From positions 1 to 64,000 of the forward strand of contig NZ_SMKO01000010.1 in NCBI RefSeq assembly GCF_004348685.1: a stretch of DNA of 64,000 bases, written 5' to 3'. Positions 48,054 to 56,227 of this stretch are shown piece after piece; the first letter of the stretch is position 1; each line of letters starts with the position of its first letter. This DNA is from Nonomuraea deserti (GTDB lineage Bacteria > Actinomycetota > Actinomycetes > Streptosporangiales > Streptosporangiaceae). The translations under genes were made by a program, and so were the position numbers. The notes under the pieces are model-generated. The model made no database searches and was not told where the DNA came from. It was given only the letters and a program-made list of their open reading frames with translations.

Positions 48054-50533
48054 GATGCGCTCCGTTTCACCCGCCGGGTCGGCGTGGCCGTGAGGGGGTC
48101 CTCGGGCCACGGGTGCTTGGGGTAGCGGCCGCGGAGCTCGGCGCGTACGGACCGGTAGCCGTCGCGCCAGAACGACGCCAGGTCCGCCGTGACCGCCACC
48201 GGCCGGCCCGCGGGGGAGAGCAGATGCACCAGGACCGGCACACCGGAGATCTGCGGCGTCTCCTGCAGGCCGAACAGCTCCTGCAGCTTCACCGCCAGCA
48301 CCGGCTGCTCGCCCGAGTAGTCCACGCGGATGTGGGAGCCGCTCGGGACCTCGACGCGTTCGGGAGCGGCCACCTCCAGACGCTCGCTCCACGGGATCAG
48401 GCGCCGCAGCGCGGAGGCCACGTCGATGCGTTCGAGGTCGGCGCGGCGGCGGGCCCTGGACAGCTCGGGTTCGAGCCACTGGGCGGCCCACTGGTCGGCC
48501 GGGTCGGTGAGCGCGTCCGTCGGGGGCCACGGCGGGCCGATCGCGCGGTGGCAGAAGGCCAGGCGGTCCCTCAGGTCCTTGGCCTGCTTCGTCCAGGTCA
48601 GTACGTCTTCCGTGGCCAGGCCGTACAGGACGGCCTCGCGGACGTCGGCGTCCTTGAGCGGGGCCGAGGAGAGCTCGATCGCTCCCAGCCGCTCCACCCG
48701 GCGGGCGGACACGTCACCGCGGCGCTCACCCGGCGGGACCCGCCAGGTCACCTCGTCCTCCGTGGTGACGGGGCAGGCCAGCCTGGCGGTGGCCTCGTCG
48801 ATGACGACCGCCTGCCGGACGCGGGCCGAGGCCGAACCGGTCGGGCGGTCGGCGACGGCAACGGCCAGCCAGGGGGCGGTGGCCAGCCTCGACCCCTCGG
48901 GGAGTTCGGCGCGGGTGCCGGACGCCATCAGGTAGCCGCCGCCGCTCCTGCGCGCCACCCGTTCGGGGAACGCGAGCGCCACGACCGTCCCCGCCAGCAC
49001 GTCATCCGTCCCGCGCGCCGCCGCGCCCTCCCGGTCGGTGCTGCTCGCCGGCCCGCCTGGCTTCTCGCCCGTCCTGGCCGTCGCGCCCGCCGGTTCGCCG
49101 CTCCCGTACGTCCCGGTGGCGGTGCGGCGCAGGCGGGCGGTCTCCTGGCGCCAGCGGGCCGCGTACGGGGTGCCGCCGCGCCGGGCCGTACGCCAGAGCT
49201 CCACCAGGTCGTCGCCCGCGTCGCGGGGCGGCTGCTCCGACAGCAGGGCCACCACCTCGGCGGCGCGCGGCCCGAGATCGAGCAGGGCGCGGGCCAGGCG
49301 CGGGTGCACGCCGGCGAGCGCCATCCGCCGTCCCCGGCGGGTCACCCGCCGCCCTTCCACAGCCCCGAGAGCATCCAGGACGCGGGCGGCGGCGGACATC
49401 GCCGCGGCCGGCGGCGGGTCGAGGAGCGCCAGGCCGGACGCGTCGGGCGTGCCCCAGCAGGCCGCCTGCAGCGCGAACCCCGTCAGGTCGGCCAGCACGA
49501 TCTCCGGCCTGGCGCGGTCGGCGAGGCGTTCGTGGTCGGCCGCCGCCCAGCAGCGGTAGACCGCGCCGGGGGCCTCACGGCCCGCTCGCCCGGCCCGCTG
49601 GTCCGCGGACGCCTTCGAGACCCTGACCGTGGTGAGCGAGCCGAGGCCGCGGGCGTGGTCGGTGCGCGGCTCCCGGGCCAGCCCCGAGTCGACCACCACC
49701 CGGACGCCGGGGACGGTCAGGCTCGACTCGGCGACCGACGTGGCCAGCAACACCCTGCGGGCCGTGCCGGGCGACAGCACGGCGTCCTGGACGCGGGCCG
49801 GAGCCTGGCCGTGCACCTGAAGGACCTCCACGCCGGCCCCCGCCAGCAGCCCCGCGACCTTCGCGATCTCGCCCACGCCGGGCAGGAAGCACAGCACGTC
49901 GCCGTCCCGCTCCGCGAGCGCCACGCGCACCGTCGCGGCGACGTGGGCCAGCAGGGCGGGATCGACGCGCAGGCCGTGCGGCGGGGCGACCGGGCGCGGC
50001 GGTGGCGCCCACACGGTCTCGACCGGGTATGTGGCGCCGGTGGCGGCGACGACGGGCCCGCCGAGCAGCCGCGACCACGGCCCGGCGTCGGCGGTGGCGG
50101 ACGTGGCCAGCAGCCGCAGGTCGGGCCGGAGCGTGTCGCGTACGTCGAGGAGGAACGCCAGCGCGGTGTCGGCGTCCAGGTGGCGCTCGTGGCACTCGTC
50201 GAGCATGACCGCGTCGATCCCGGCCAGCTCCTGGTCCCGCTGGAGGCGCTGGAGGAGCACGCCGGTGGTGACGACCTCGACCATGGGGTTCGCGCCCGTG
50301 TGGCGTTCGCCGCGGATCGTGTAGCTCACCCCCATCCGCCGGGCGGCGGCGCGCACGGCCAGGCGCCGCGGCTCGGCCACCAGCACCCGCATCCCGGTCT
50401 CGGCCAGGGCGAGCGGGACGACCGTCGTCTTGCCGGTGCCGGGCGGGGCGGTCAGGACGGTGGCGCCGTGCCGGTCGAGTGTGCCGAGCAGCTCGGGCAG
50501 GACGTGACGGATGGGCAGGTCGGGGCCGGTCAT
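48050..50533 (-). CDS. hrpB: ATP-dependent helicase HrpB
   Basis: 827 residues, DExH family. Walker A is VLTAPPGTGKTTVVPLAL, motif II MLDECHERHLDADTAL, motif III LLATSATADAG, and motif VI region SKASADQRAGRAGREAPGAV. The C-terminal HrpB-specific domain ends near AVTADLASFWRDGYRSVRAE and LRGRYPKHPWPEDP, which is diagnostic. HrpB is an RNA helicase-like protein of unclear role. It is operonic with the GNAT-like gene. Confidence 0.93.
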   Translation of the reverse strand: MTGPDLPIRHVLPELLGTLDRHGATVLTAPPGTGKTTVVPLALAETGMRVLVAEPRRLAVRAAARRMGVSYTIRGERHTGANPMVEVVTTGVLLQRLQRDQELAGIDAVMLDECHERHLDADTALAFLLDVRDTLRPDLRLLATSATADAGPWSRLLGGPVVAATGATYPVETVWAPPPRPVAPPHGLRVDPALLAHVAATVRVALAERDGDVLCFLPGVGEIAKVAGLLAGAGVEVLQVHGQAPARVQDAVLSPGTARRVLLATSVAESSLTVPGVRVVVDSGLAREPRTDHARGLGSLTTVRVSKASADQRAGRAGREAPGAVYRCWAAADHERLADRARPEIVLADLTGFALQAACWGTPDASGLALLDPPPAAAMSAAARVLDALGAVEGRRVTRRGRRMALAGVHPRLARALLDLGPRAAEVVALLSEQPPRDAGDDLVELWRTARRGGTPYAARWRQETARLRRTATGTYGSGEPAGATARTGEKPGGPASSTDREGAAARGTDDVLAGTVVALAFPERVARRSGGGYLMASGTRAELPEGSRLATAPWLAVAVADRPTGSASARVRQAVVIDEATARLACPVTTEDEVTWRVPPGERRGDVSARRVERLGAIELSSAPLKDADVREAVLYGLATEDVLTWTKQAKDLRDRLAFCHRAIGPPWPPTDALTDPADQWAAQWLEPELSRARRRADLERIDVASALRRLIPWSERLEVAAPERVEVPSGSHIRVDYSGEQPVLAVKLQELFGLQETPQISGVPVLVHLLSPAGRPVAVTADLASFWRDGYRSVRAELRGRYPKHPWPEDPLTATPTRRVKRSAS

Positions 50534-50543
50534 GGCGATCGGG

Positions 50544-50930
50544 TCAGCGCCGGCCCCGCTCGCCGGACGCGGCGAGAACCGACTGGTCGCGGGACGCGGC
50601 GGAGGGCGAGGCGTCGCCGGACGCGGCGAGGATCGAGTCGAGCAGGCCGGGGAAGCGGGCGTCGAGGTCGTCGCGGCGCAGGCTGATGTATTTCATCCGG
50701 CCCTCCTGCTTGGTGCAGACGACGCCGGCCTCCCTGAGAGTGCGGTGGTGGTGTGAGGTCGTCGACTTGTGCACCCCGAGGTGGTCGCCGGCCTCTCCGC
50801 AGGTCATCTCGCCGACCGTGGCCAGCCGGGCGACGATCTTCAGCCGGATGGGGTCGGACAGCGCCCGCAGGACCTCGGTGAGCTCGATGTCCTCCGTCGC
50901 CGGGTGCGGAAGCAGGCGCATGGATCCCAT
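50544..50930 (-). CDS. ArsR-family regulator of the divergent MFS gene
   Basis: 128 residues. The winged helix is TEVLRALSDPIRLKIVARLA followed by EMTCGEAGDHLGVHKSTTSH and HHRTLREAGVVC. A serine/alanine-rich tail follows. ATG 50930 has GGAGG at a spacing of four. It is divergent from an MFS exporter with a perfect 12-bp inverted repeat between them, so it very likely represses that gene. Confidence 0.87.
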   Translation of the reverse strand: MGSMRLLPHPATEDIELTEVLRALSDPIRLKIVARLATVGEMTCGEAGDHLGVHKSTTSHHHRTLREAGVVCTKQEGRMKYISLRRDDLDARFPGLLDSILAASGDASPSAASRDQSVLAASGERGRR

Positions 50931-50939
50931 CCTACCTCC

Positions 50940-50973
50940 GTCGCATTGTTTGACAACCATAAAACAATGCGAC
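50940..50973. promoter_or_regulatory. Operator between ArsR and MFS genes
   Basis: GTCGCATTGTTT (50940-50951) and AAACAATGCGAC (50962-50973) are perfect 12-bp arms with a 10-base spacer. TTGACA (50950-50955) on the plus strand overlaps the left arm and could be the -35 of the MFS gene, so repressor binding would block it. Confidence 0.75.
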
Positions 50974-51010
50974 AGTTTGATATGTGTCCAACTGTATGGG
51001 GGAGGCTCTC

Positions 51011-52168
51011 TTGAGCACACGGCTCTACCCGCTGGCTGCCGGAAATTTCGCGATCGGTACGGGCATGTTCGTCACCGCCGGACTCCTGCCGCCCATCTCG
51101 ACGGACCTCGGCATCTCCACGGCGGCGGCGGGTCAGCTCATGACCGTGTTCGCGCTGGCGTACGCGGTCCTGTCACCCCTGCTCGCCGCCGTGACCGCGC
51201 AGCTGCCCCGCAGGACGTTGCTGCTGGCGGGGATGGGCGTGTTCGTGCTGGGGAACGCGTTGACCGCGCTGGCGCCGACGTACACGCTGATCATGGTCAC
51301 CCGGGTGCTCGCGGCCGCGGGCGCCGCCATGTTCACGCCCACCGCGTCCGCCGTGGCGAGCGCGCTGAGCCCGCCGGAACGCCGCGGCCGCGCGCTGGCG
51401 CTGGTGATCGGCGGGGTGAGCATGGCGTCCGCGATCGGCGTGCCGCTCGGCACCTGGCTGGGCGGCGCCGCGGGCTGGCGGGCCACGCTCTGGCTGGTCA
51501 CCGGGCTCGGCGTGGCCGGGCTCGCCGGGGTGGCCGCCCTGGTGCCCGACGTCGCGATCCCGATGTCGGGGCGGCTGAAGGAGCGGTTCGTGCCGCTGGC
51601 CGACCGGCGGGTGCTGGCCGTGCTGGGCACGCACGTGCTGGTGTTCGCCGCGAGCTTCGCCGCCTACACCTACATCGGGTCGCTGTTCGACCTGCCGCTG
51701 GCGGCCGTGTTGTGGGCGTGGGGGCTCGGCGGCGTCGTCGGCAACACGCTCGGCGGGCGCCTCACCGACGCGTACGGGCCGCGCCGCATGATCCTGATCG
51801 GGCTGGTCGCGAGCACCGTGTTCCTGGCCCTCGTCCCCGTCGCGAACCTGGCGCTGCCCGTCGCACTGGTGTGGGCGTTCCTGTGGAGCGCGCTCGGCTG
51901 GCTGATCGCGCCCGCCCAGCAGTTCAGGACCGTCGCCGCCGTGCCGGGCGACGTCCCGGTCGGGCTGGGCCTGCTGTCGTCGGCGCAGTATTTCGGGTTG
52001 TTCGTGGCCGGGCTGGCGGGCGGCGCGGCACTCGGCTGGTACGGCAGGACGGGCGTGATCGTGCTGTCCACCGGGCTGGGGCTGGCGGCACTGGTGTTCA
52101 CGCTGGCCACCTACCGGGCCGTCGCGGCGCCCGTGATCTCCTCCAGGGAGAGCTCGCCCGTCAGGTAG
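51011..52168 (+). CDS. MFS transporter (drug/sugar exporter type)
   Basis: 385 residues with twelve membrane helices in the order typical of MFS exporters: LYPLAAGNFAIGTGMFVTAG, ALSPPERRGRALALVIGGVS and the conserved GGRLTDAYGPRRMILIGLVA loop. It resembles Cmx/AraJ-like efflux proteins. The start is TTG 51011 with GGAGG at a spacing of five; GTG 50984 and ATG 50996 lie upstream without a Shine-Dalgarno. It is probably induced when the divergent ArsR regulator leaves the operator. The 3' end overlaps the convergent TetR gene by 58 bases. Confidence 0.9.
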   Translation: MSTRLYPLAAGNFAIGTGMFVTAGLLPPISTDLGISTAAAGQLMTVFALAYAVLSPLLAAVTAQLPRRTLLLAGMGVFVLGNALTALAPTYTLIMVTRVLAAAGAAMFTPTASAVASALSPPERRGRALALVIGGVSMASAIGVPLGTWLGGAAGWRATLWLVTGLGVAGLAGVAALVPDVAIPMSGRLKERFVPLADRRVLAVLGTHVLVFAASFAAYTYIGSLFDLPLAAVLWAWGLGGVVGNTLGGRLTDAYGPRRMILIGLVASTVFLALVPVANLALPVALVWAFLWSALGWLIAPAQQFRTVAAVPGDVPVGLGLLSSAQYFGLFVAGLAGGAALGWYGRTGVIVLSTGLGLAALVFTLATYRAVAAPVISSRESSPVR

Positions 52169-52731
52169 CGCTGGATGGCGGGCGTCACCGTGGCCGCCAC
52201 CAGGTGGGCGGGCATCGAGGCGAGCGGGTCGACCTTGAGGATGTAGCGCATCATCGCCACGCCGATCAGCTGCGAGGCGGCGAGGAGCCCGCGGATCTCG
52301 GGGTGGTCGTGTGACAGGCGACCGGCGAGCGGGGTGAGGAGTTCCTCGCGCATCAGCTCTTTCAGCAGGTCGGCCGCCGCGGGGGTGGCCGAGGCCGAGT
52401 GCAGGACGGCGGCGAGCGTGGGGCCGTGCGACGGGCTCTCCCACAGCTCCAGGTAGCGCGTGACGAGCCGCTCGGCGAGGTGGTCCTCGTCGCCCTCGAA
52501 GGACTCGGCCAGCAGCGCGACCGGCATGCTCTTCTTGATCGCCGCGTCGAACAGGCCGTCCTTGTTGCCGAAGAAGTGCATCACCAGCGCGGGGTCGACG
52601 GCCGCCTCGCGGGCCACGCCCCTGATCGTGGTGCCGGGGTAGCCCCGGGACACGAACGACGCGATCGCCGCCGCCAGGATCAGCTCCCTGGTCTGCGGGT
52701 TTCCCGGGCGCCTGCCCCGTTCTTCGGCCAT
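52111..52731 (-). CDS. TetR-family transcriptional regulator
   Basis: 206 residues. The helix-turn-helix is RGYPGTTIRGVAREAAVDPA followed by LVMHFFGNKDGLFDAAIKKS. The C-terminal domain (AERLVTRYLELWESPSHGPT and LLAASQLIGVAMMRYILKVD) matches the TetR_C_33-type group. Targets are unknown; no operator palindrome was found in the 57 bp between it and the divergent membrane gene. Confidence 0.86.
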   Translation of the reverse strand: MAEERGRRPGNPQTRELILAAAIASFVSRGYPGTTIRGVAREAAVDPALVMHFFGNKDGLFDAAIKKSMPVALLAESFEGDEDHLAERLVTRYLELWESPSHGPTLAAVLHSASATPAAADLLKELMREELLTPLAGRLSHDHPEIRGLLAASQLIGVAMMRYILKVDPLASMPAHLVAATVTPAIQRYLTGELSLEEITGAATAR

Positions 52732-52788
52732 GGGGCCATTCAACCAGCGACGCCGCTCGCGGCCCCGCCCGGCCGTACGTCGGCCAGA

Positions 52789-53262
52789 ATGGTCGCCGTG
52801 GCTGACGACAACGACCCCCGCGACGAGCCCGTGCCCGCCGGCGCCCCGCAGCCAGAAGGCGCCCCGTCGCCGCCGGGGAACGACCCGCGTGACGAGCCCG
52901 CGCCCTTCGGAGCCGTCGTCCTGCTGACGGCCGGCTCCGCGGTGGCGGTCATGGTGATCTCCGCGCTCATGTCGGACCCGCCGGGAATGAGGTTCCACCT
53001 CGGCGGACCGATCGCCCTCGTGGTTTTCGAGGTGGTCACGAACGAGGTGTGGTGGCAGCGCTGGTGGGGCGCGATCCCGGGCGCGATCGGCGGCCTGGCC
53101 TGCTATTTCGAGGGCCGGGCCGCGCTGGCCGACCTCGTCGGCGACACCTGGGGCCACCCGATCGCGTACGTCGCCGCCTGGACGTTGTTCGCCGTCGTCT
53201 TCGCCCTGTGCAGCCGCTATCCCCGCACCGTCAGCCGTTGGCGGGGATCCACCCCAACGTGA
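52789..53262 (+). CDS. Membrane protein with disordered N-terminus, function unknown
   Basis: 157 residues. The first 40 are Pro/Asp/Glu-rich and hold two NDPRDEP repeats, predicted disordered. They are followed by three membrane helices (FGAVVLLTAGSAVAVMVISA, GPIALVVFEVVTNEVWW and IAYVAAWTLFAVVFALCSR). ATG 52789 or GTG 52798 starts it; neither has a Shine-Dalgarno. The 3' end overlaps the convergent uppP gene by 32 bases. Confidence 0.65.
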   Translation: MVAVADDNDPRDEPVPAGAPQPEGAPSPPGNDPRDEPAPFGAVVLLTAGSAVAVMVISALMSDPPGMRFHLGGPIALVVFEVVTNEVWWQRWWGAIPGAIGGLACYFEGRAALADLVGDTWGHPIAYVAAWTLFAVVFALCSRYPRTVSRWRGSTPT

Positions 53263-54061
53263 CCGCCAGGATGACGAAGAACCCCAGGATGATCCGGTAG
53301 ATCACGAACGGGGTGAAGCGGTGGGTGCTGATGTATCTCAGGAACCAGGCCACGGCCAGATAGCCGACGGCGAACGAGATGATCGTGGCCAGGATGGTGG
53401 GCCCCCACGCGGGTGCCGGGCCCTCGCCGATCTCCCGCAGCTCGAACACGCCCGAGGCCAGGACGGCGGGGATCGCCAGCAGGAACGAGTATTTCGCGGC
53501 GTCCTCGCGGCGGTAGTCGAGCAGCAGTCCCGCGGTGACCGTGCCGCCCGAGCGGGACACGCCGGGGATCAGGGCGAGCGCCTGGGCGCAGCCGTAGACG
53601 AGGGCGTGGGGGAGGCTCAGGTGCTTCTCCAGCGTGAGCTTGTTGCGGGCGGTGCGGTCGGCGAGCCACAGGATGCAGGCGAAGACGATCAGCGTGGTGC
53701 CGACCAGCCGCAGGTCGCGGAAGCCGGTCTCGATCTGGTCTTTCAGCAGCACGCCGAGGATGCCGATGGGCAGCGAGCCGGCGATGATGTACCACCCCAT
53801 ACGGGCCGCCCAGTGGCCGCGCAACTCCTTGACGAACAGGGAGCGCGTCCAGGTGGAGATGATCTCCCAGATCTCCTTACGGAAATAGATCAGCACGGCC
53901 GTCTCCGTGCCGAGCTGGATGACCGCGGTGAACGCAGCGCCGGGATCCTGCCAGCCGGCGAAAGCGGAGACCACACGGATGTGGGCGCTGGAGGAGATCG
54001 GCAGGAACTCCGTGAGCCCCTGGATCAGCCCCAGCACCACCGCTTCTAGCCAGCCGATCAC
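53231..54061 (-). CDS. uppP: Undecaprenyl-diphosphatase
   Basis: 276 residues, about eight membrane helices. The two BacA/UppP signatures are present: LIQGLTEFLPISSSAHIRVV and ALALIPGVSRSGGTVTAGLL. It dephosphorylates undecaprenyl diphosphate on the outer face of the membrane, recycling the lipid carrier for peptidoglycan; it can confer bacitracin tolerance. It stands alone on the minus strand, 39 bp downstream of the RpiR gene. Confidence 0.95.
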   Translation of the reverse strand: MIGWLEAVVLGLIQGLTEFLPISSSAHIRVVSAFAGWQDPGAAFTAVIQLGTETAVLIYFRKEIWEIISTWTRSLFVKELRGHWAARMGWYIIAGSLPIGILGVLLKDQIETGFRDLRLVGTTLIVFACILWLADRTARNKLTLEKHLSLPHALVYGCAQALALIPGVSRSGGTVTAGLLLDYRREDAAKYSFLLAIPAVLASGVFELREIGEGPAPAWGPTILATIISFAVGYLAVAWFLRYISTHRFTPFVIYRIILGFFVILAVTLGWIPANG

Positions 54062-54100
54062 GACGAAACCTTCCGAGAATGCGGGAGTGACGAGGTGAGG

Positions 54101-54982
54101 TTAGCGGAAACGGGGGCCGAGCAGTTGCTCGCGTAGCGCGCTCAGCTGGTGGGAGTGCTCGACCGAGCGGGTCTGGTCGAGGGAGTCGAGCGCCAGCAGC
54201 AGCGCGTCGGCCACGATGATGCCGGTCAGGGGCTCGCCGGTGATGCCGGTGGGCGTGTGCGGCGCCGCGAGTGCCGCGTCCACGCGGTCGGCGAACTCGC
54301 CTCCGAGCTCGTCGGAGATCAGCACGATGCCCGCGCCCACCGCGTGGGCCCGGTCGATGAGCACCGTGATCTCCTTCAGCCGGCGGCCCGGCTGGAAGAT
54401 GACGAGCACGTCGCCGTGGCCCAGCGCGAGCAGGTCGTCGGCCAGCGCGAAGCCGGTCGCCGAGGTGGCGCGGGCGCGGTGGCCGCGGCGGCCCAGCTTG
54501 AGCGCCAGGTGGCGGGCGGCGGGGTCGGAGGCGCCGGTGCCGAAGACGAGCACGCCCGGCGCGTTGACCAGCAGCTCGACCGCCTTCTTGAACGCCTCGG
54601 CGTCGAACAGGCGCCGGCAGTGGTCGATGCGCTCGCGGGCCTCGTCGAAGACCCGCTCCCAGATGCCCGACAGGTCCTGCCCGACGTGGCTGATGCGCTG
54701 CTTGAGGCGTACGTCGGGGGCCACCGCCGAGGTGAACTCGGCCGCCAGCACGCGTTTCAGCCCGGGCAGCCCGCCGAAGCCGAGCCGCTGCATCGTGCGC
54801 ACGACGGTGGCGTTGCTCGTGCCGGTCGCGGCACCCAGCTCCTGGGCGCTGGCGAACAGGATCTGCTCGGGCGGGGCGGACACGAGGAACTGGCACACCG
54901 CCCGCTCGGCCGGCGACAGCTCGTCCCACAACTGCCTGACCTTGGCTCTGAGCTGCTCGACCGGACCGTGTGTATTTTCCAT
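54101..54982 (-). CDS. RpiR-family (MurR-type) transcriptional regulator
   Basis: 293 residues. The N-terminal HTH_6 domain reads ELSPAERAVCQFLVSAPPEQ with ASAQELGAATGTSNATVVRT and MQRLGFGGLPGLKRVL. The C-terminal SIS sugar-phosphate-binding domain reads GVLVFGTGASDPAARHLALK and GDVLVIFQPGRRLKEITVLI. RpiR regulators usually sense phosphosugars, often wall-derived ones. ATG 55012 is also in frame but lies inside one of three 15-bp sites, so 54982 is preferred. It probably controls the divergent C45 hydrolase and ABC importer operon. Confidence 0.88.
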   Translation of the reverse strand: MENTHGPVEQLRAKVRQLWDELSPAERAVCQFLVSAPPEQILFASAQELGAATGTSNATVVRTMQRLGFGGLPGLKRVLAAEFTSAVAPDVRLKQRISHVGQDLSGIWERVFDEARERIDHCRRLFDAEAFKKAVELLVNAPGVLVFGTGASDPAARHLALKLGRRGHRARATSATGFALADDLLALGHGDVLVIFQPGRRLKEITVLIDRAHAVGAGIVLISDELGGEFADRVDAALAAPHTPTGITGEPLTGIIVADALLLALDSLDQTRSVEHSHQLSALREQLLGPRFR

Positions 54983-55000
54983 TACGGCTATTGACTCCTC

Positions 55001-55069
55001 TGTAGCGATCATTACTCTGTCTTGGAAACGACCGCTACAGACTCGCCGCCTCCTGAAATGAACGTTACA
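55001..55069. promoter_or_regulatory. Three copies of the probable RpiR site
   Basis: The consensus TGTARCG-x-TC-R-TT-x-C occurs three times: TGTAGCGATCATTAC (plus, 55001-55015), TGTAGCGGTCGTTTC (minus, 55039-55025) and TGTAACGTTCATTTC (minus, 55069-55055). The first two face each other and the last two are direct repeats 30 bp apart. Confidence 0.68.
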
Positions 55070-55093
55070 GGCCGGTCGGTCCAAGGAGCACCA

Positions 55094-56227
55094 TTGAGCC
55101 TCACTTCCCTGCCCCTCGTCGAGATCTCCGGCGCTCCGCGCGAGCGGGGACGCCAGTACGGCGAGCAGGCCCGTGATCGCGTCCAGCGTGCGATGACCTA
55201 CTACGCCGAGGCGTTCGGGCACTCCAGCGGACTGACATGGGAGCAGGTCGTGCAGCGCGCGGCCCGCTGGGTGGAGCCGAGCAGGGCGTTCGCGCCGGAC
55301 CTGGTCGAGGAGATGGAGGGCATCGCCGAGGGCGCGGGGGTCGACTTCCTCGACGTCCTGGCGCTCAACGCGCGCGGCGAGATCATCTACGACACCACGT
55401 TCAGTTCCATGGAGCCCGACGGCTGCACGTCGTTCGCGCTGATGGGCGAGGCCGCGGGCGACGGCCACGTCTACGCGGGCCAGAACTGGGACTGGCGCGA
55501 CGGGGTGTCCGGCACGCTGATGGTGCTCAGGGTGGTCCAGCCGGGCAAGCCGACGGTGATCATGCACGTGGAGGCGGGGCAGGTCGGGCGGCAGGGGGCC
55601 AACTCGGCGGGCATCGCGCTCAACGCCAACGGGCTCGGGGGGCGCTTCGACGACTCGGTGGGCGTGCCGCAGACGCTGATCAGGCGCAGGGTGCTCGACA
55701 GCGACAACCTCAACGCCGCGCTGGAGGCGCTGACCAAGCCGCGGGCCCACATCGCGAGCAACGCGCTCGTCACCCATCGCGAGGGCTTCGCGATCGACCT
55801 GGAAACCACCCCGGGAGCGGTCGGCTGGATGTACCCGACCGACGGGCTGCTCGTCCACGGCAACCACTACCAGGCGTTCGTGCCGCCGCAACTGGCCGCC
55901 TCCTACCGGCCGGGCTCGGCCGACTCGCTGTTCCGGGTGCCGAGAGCCGAAGGCGGGCTGCGGGCCGTGGCCGAGGCGTCCGGCACCGACGAGGCACGCA
56001 AGCGCATCAGGCTCGCCATGTCCGACCACCTCGGCTACCCCGAATCCCTCTGCACCCACCCCGACCCCGCCCAGCCCGCCGTGAGACGGTGGGCGACCCT
56101 GCTGTCGAGCTGTGTCGACCTCACCACCGGCGACTACCTGATCGCGGCGGGCACGCCCTGCGACCACGAGTACGAGCGCGTGCCCTGGAACCTCTACGAC
56201 GGACCGCATGGAGAAGTGACCCCGTGA
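55094..56227 (+). CDS. C45-family hydrolase (isopenicillin N acyltransferase-like)
   Basis: 377 residues, Ntn-hydrolase fold. The nucleophile expected after autoprocessing is C111 (MEPDGCTSFALMG), followed by YAGQNWDWRDG. This is the C45 pattern shared by acyl-CoA:6-APA acyltransferase and related amidases. Here it would hydrolyse or transfer an amide-linked acyl group. TTG 55094 has AAGGAG at a spacing of five. It overlaps the substrate-binding lipoprotein gene (GTGA), placing it first in a seven-kilobase operon. Confidence 0.87.
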   Translation: MSLTSLPLVEISGAPRERGRQYGEQARDRVQRAMTYYAEAFGHSSGLTWEQVVQRAARWVEPSRAFAPDLVEEMEGIAEGAGVDFLDVLALNARGEIIYDTTFSSMEPDGCTSFALMGEAAGDGHVYAGQNWDWRDGVSGTLMVLRVVQPGKPTVIMHVEAGQVGRQGANSAGIALNANGLGGRFDDSVGVPQTLIRRRVLDSDNLNAALEALTKPRAHIASNALVTHREGFAIDLETTPGAVGWMYPTDGLLVHGNHYQAFVPPQLAASYRPGSADSLFRVPRAEGGLRAVAEASGTDEARKRIRLAMSDHLGYPESLCTHPDPAQPAVRRWATLLSSCVDLTTGDYLIAAGTPCDHEYERVPWNLYDGPHGEVTP

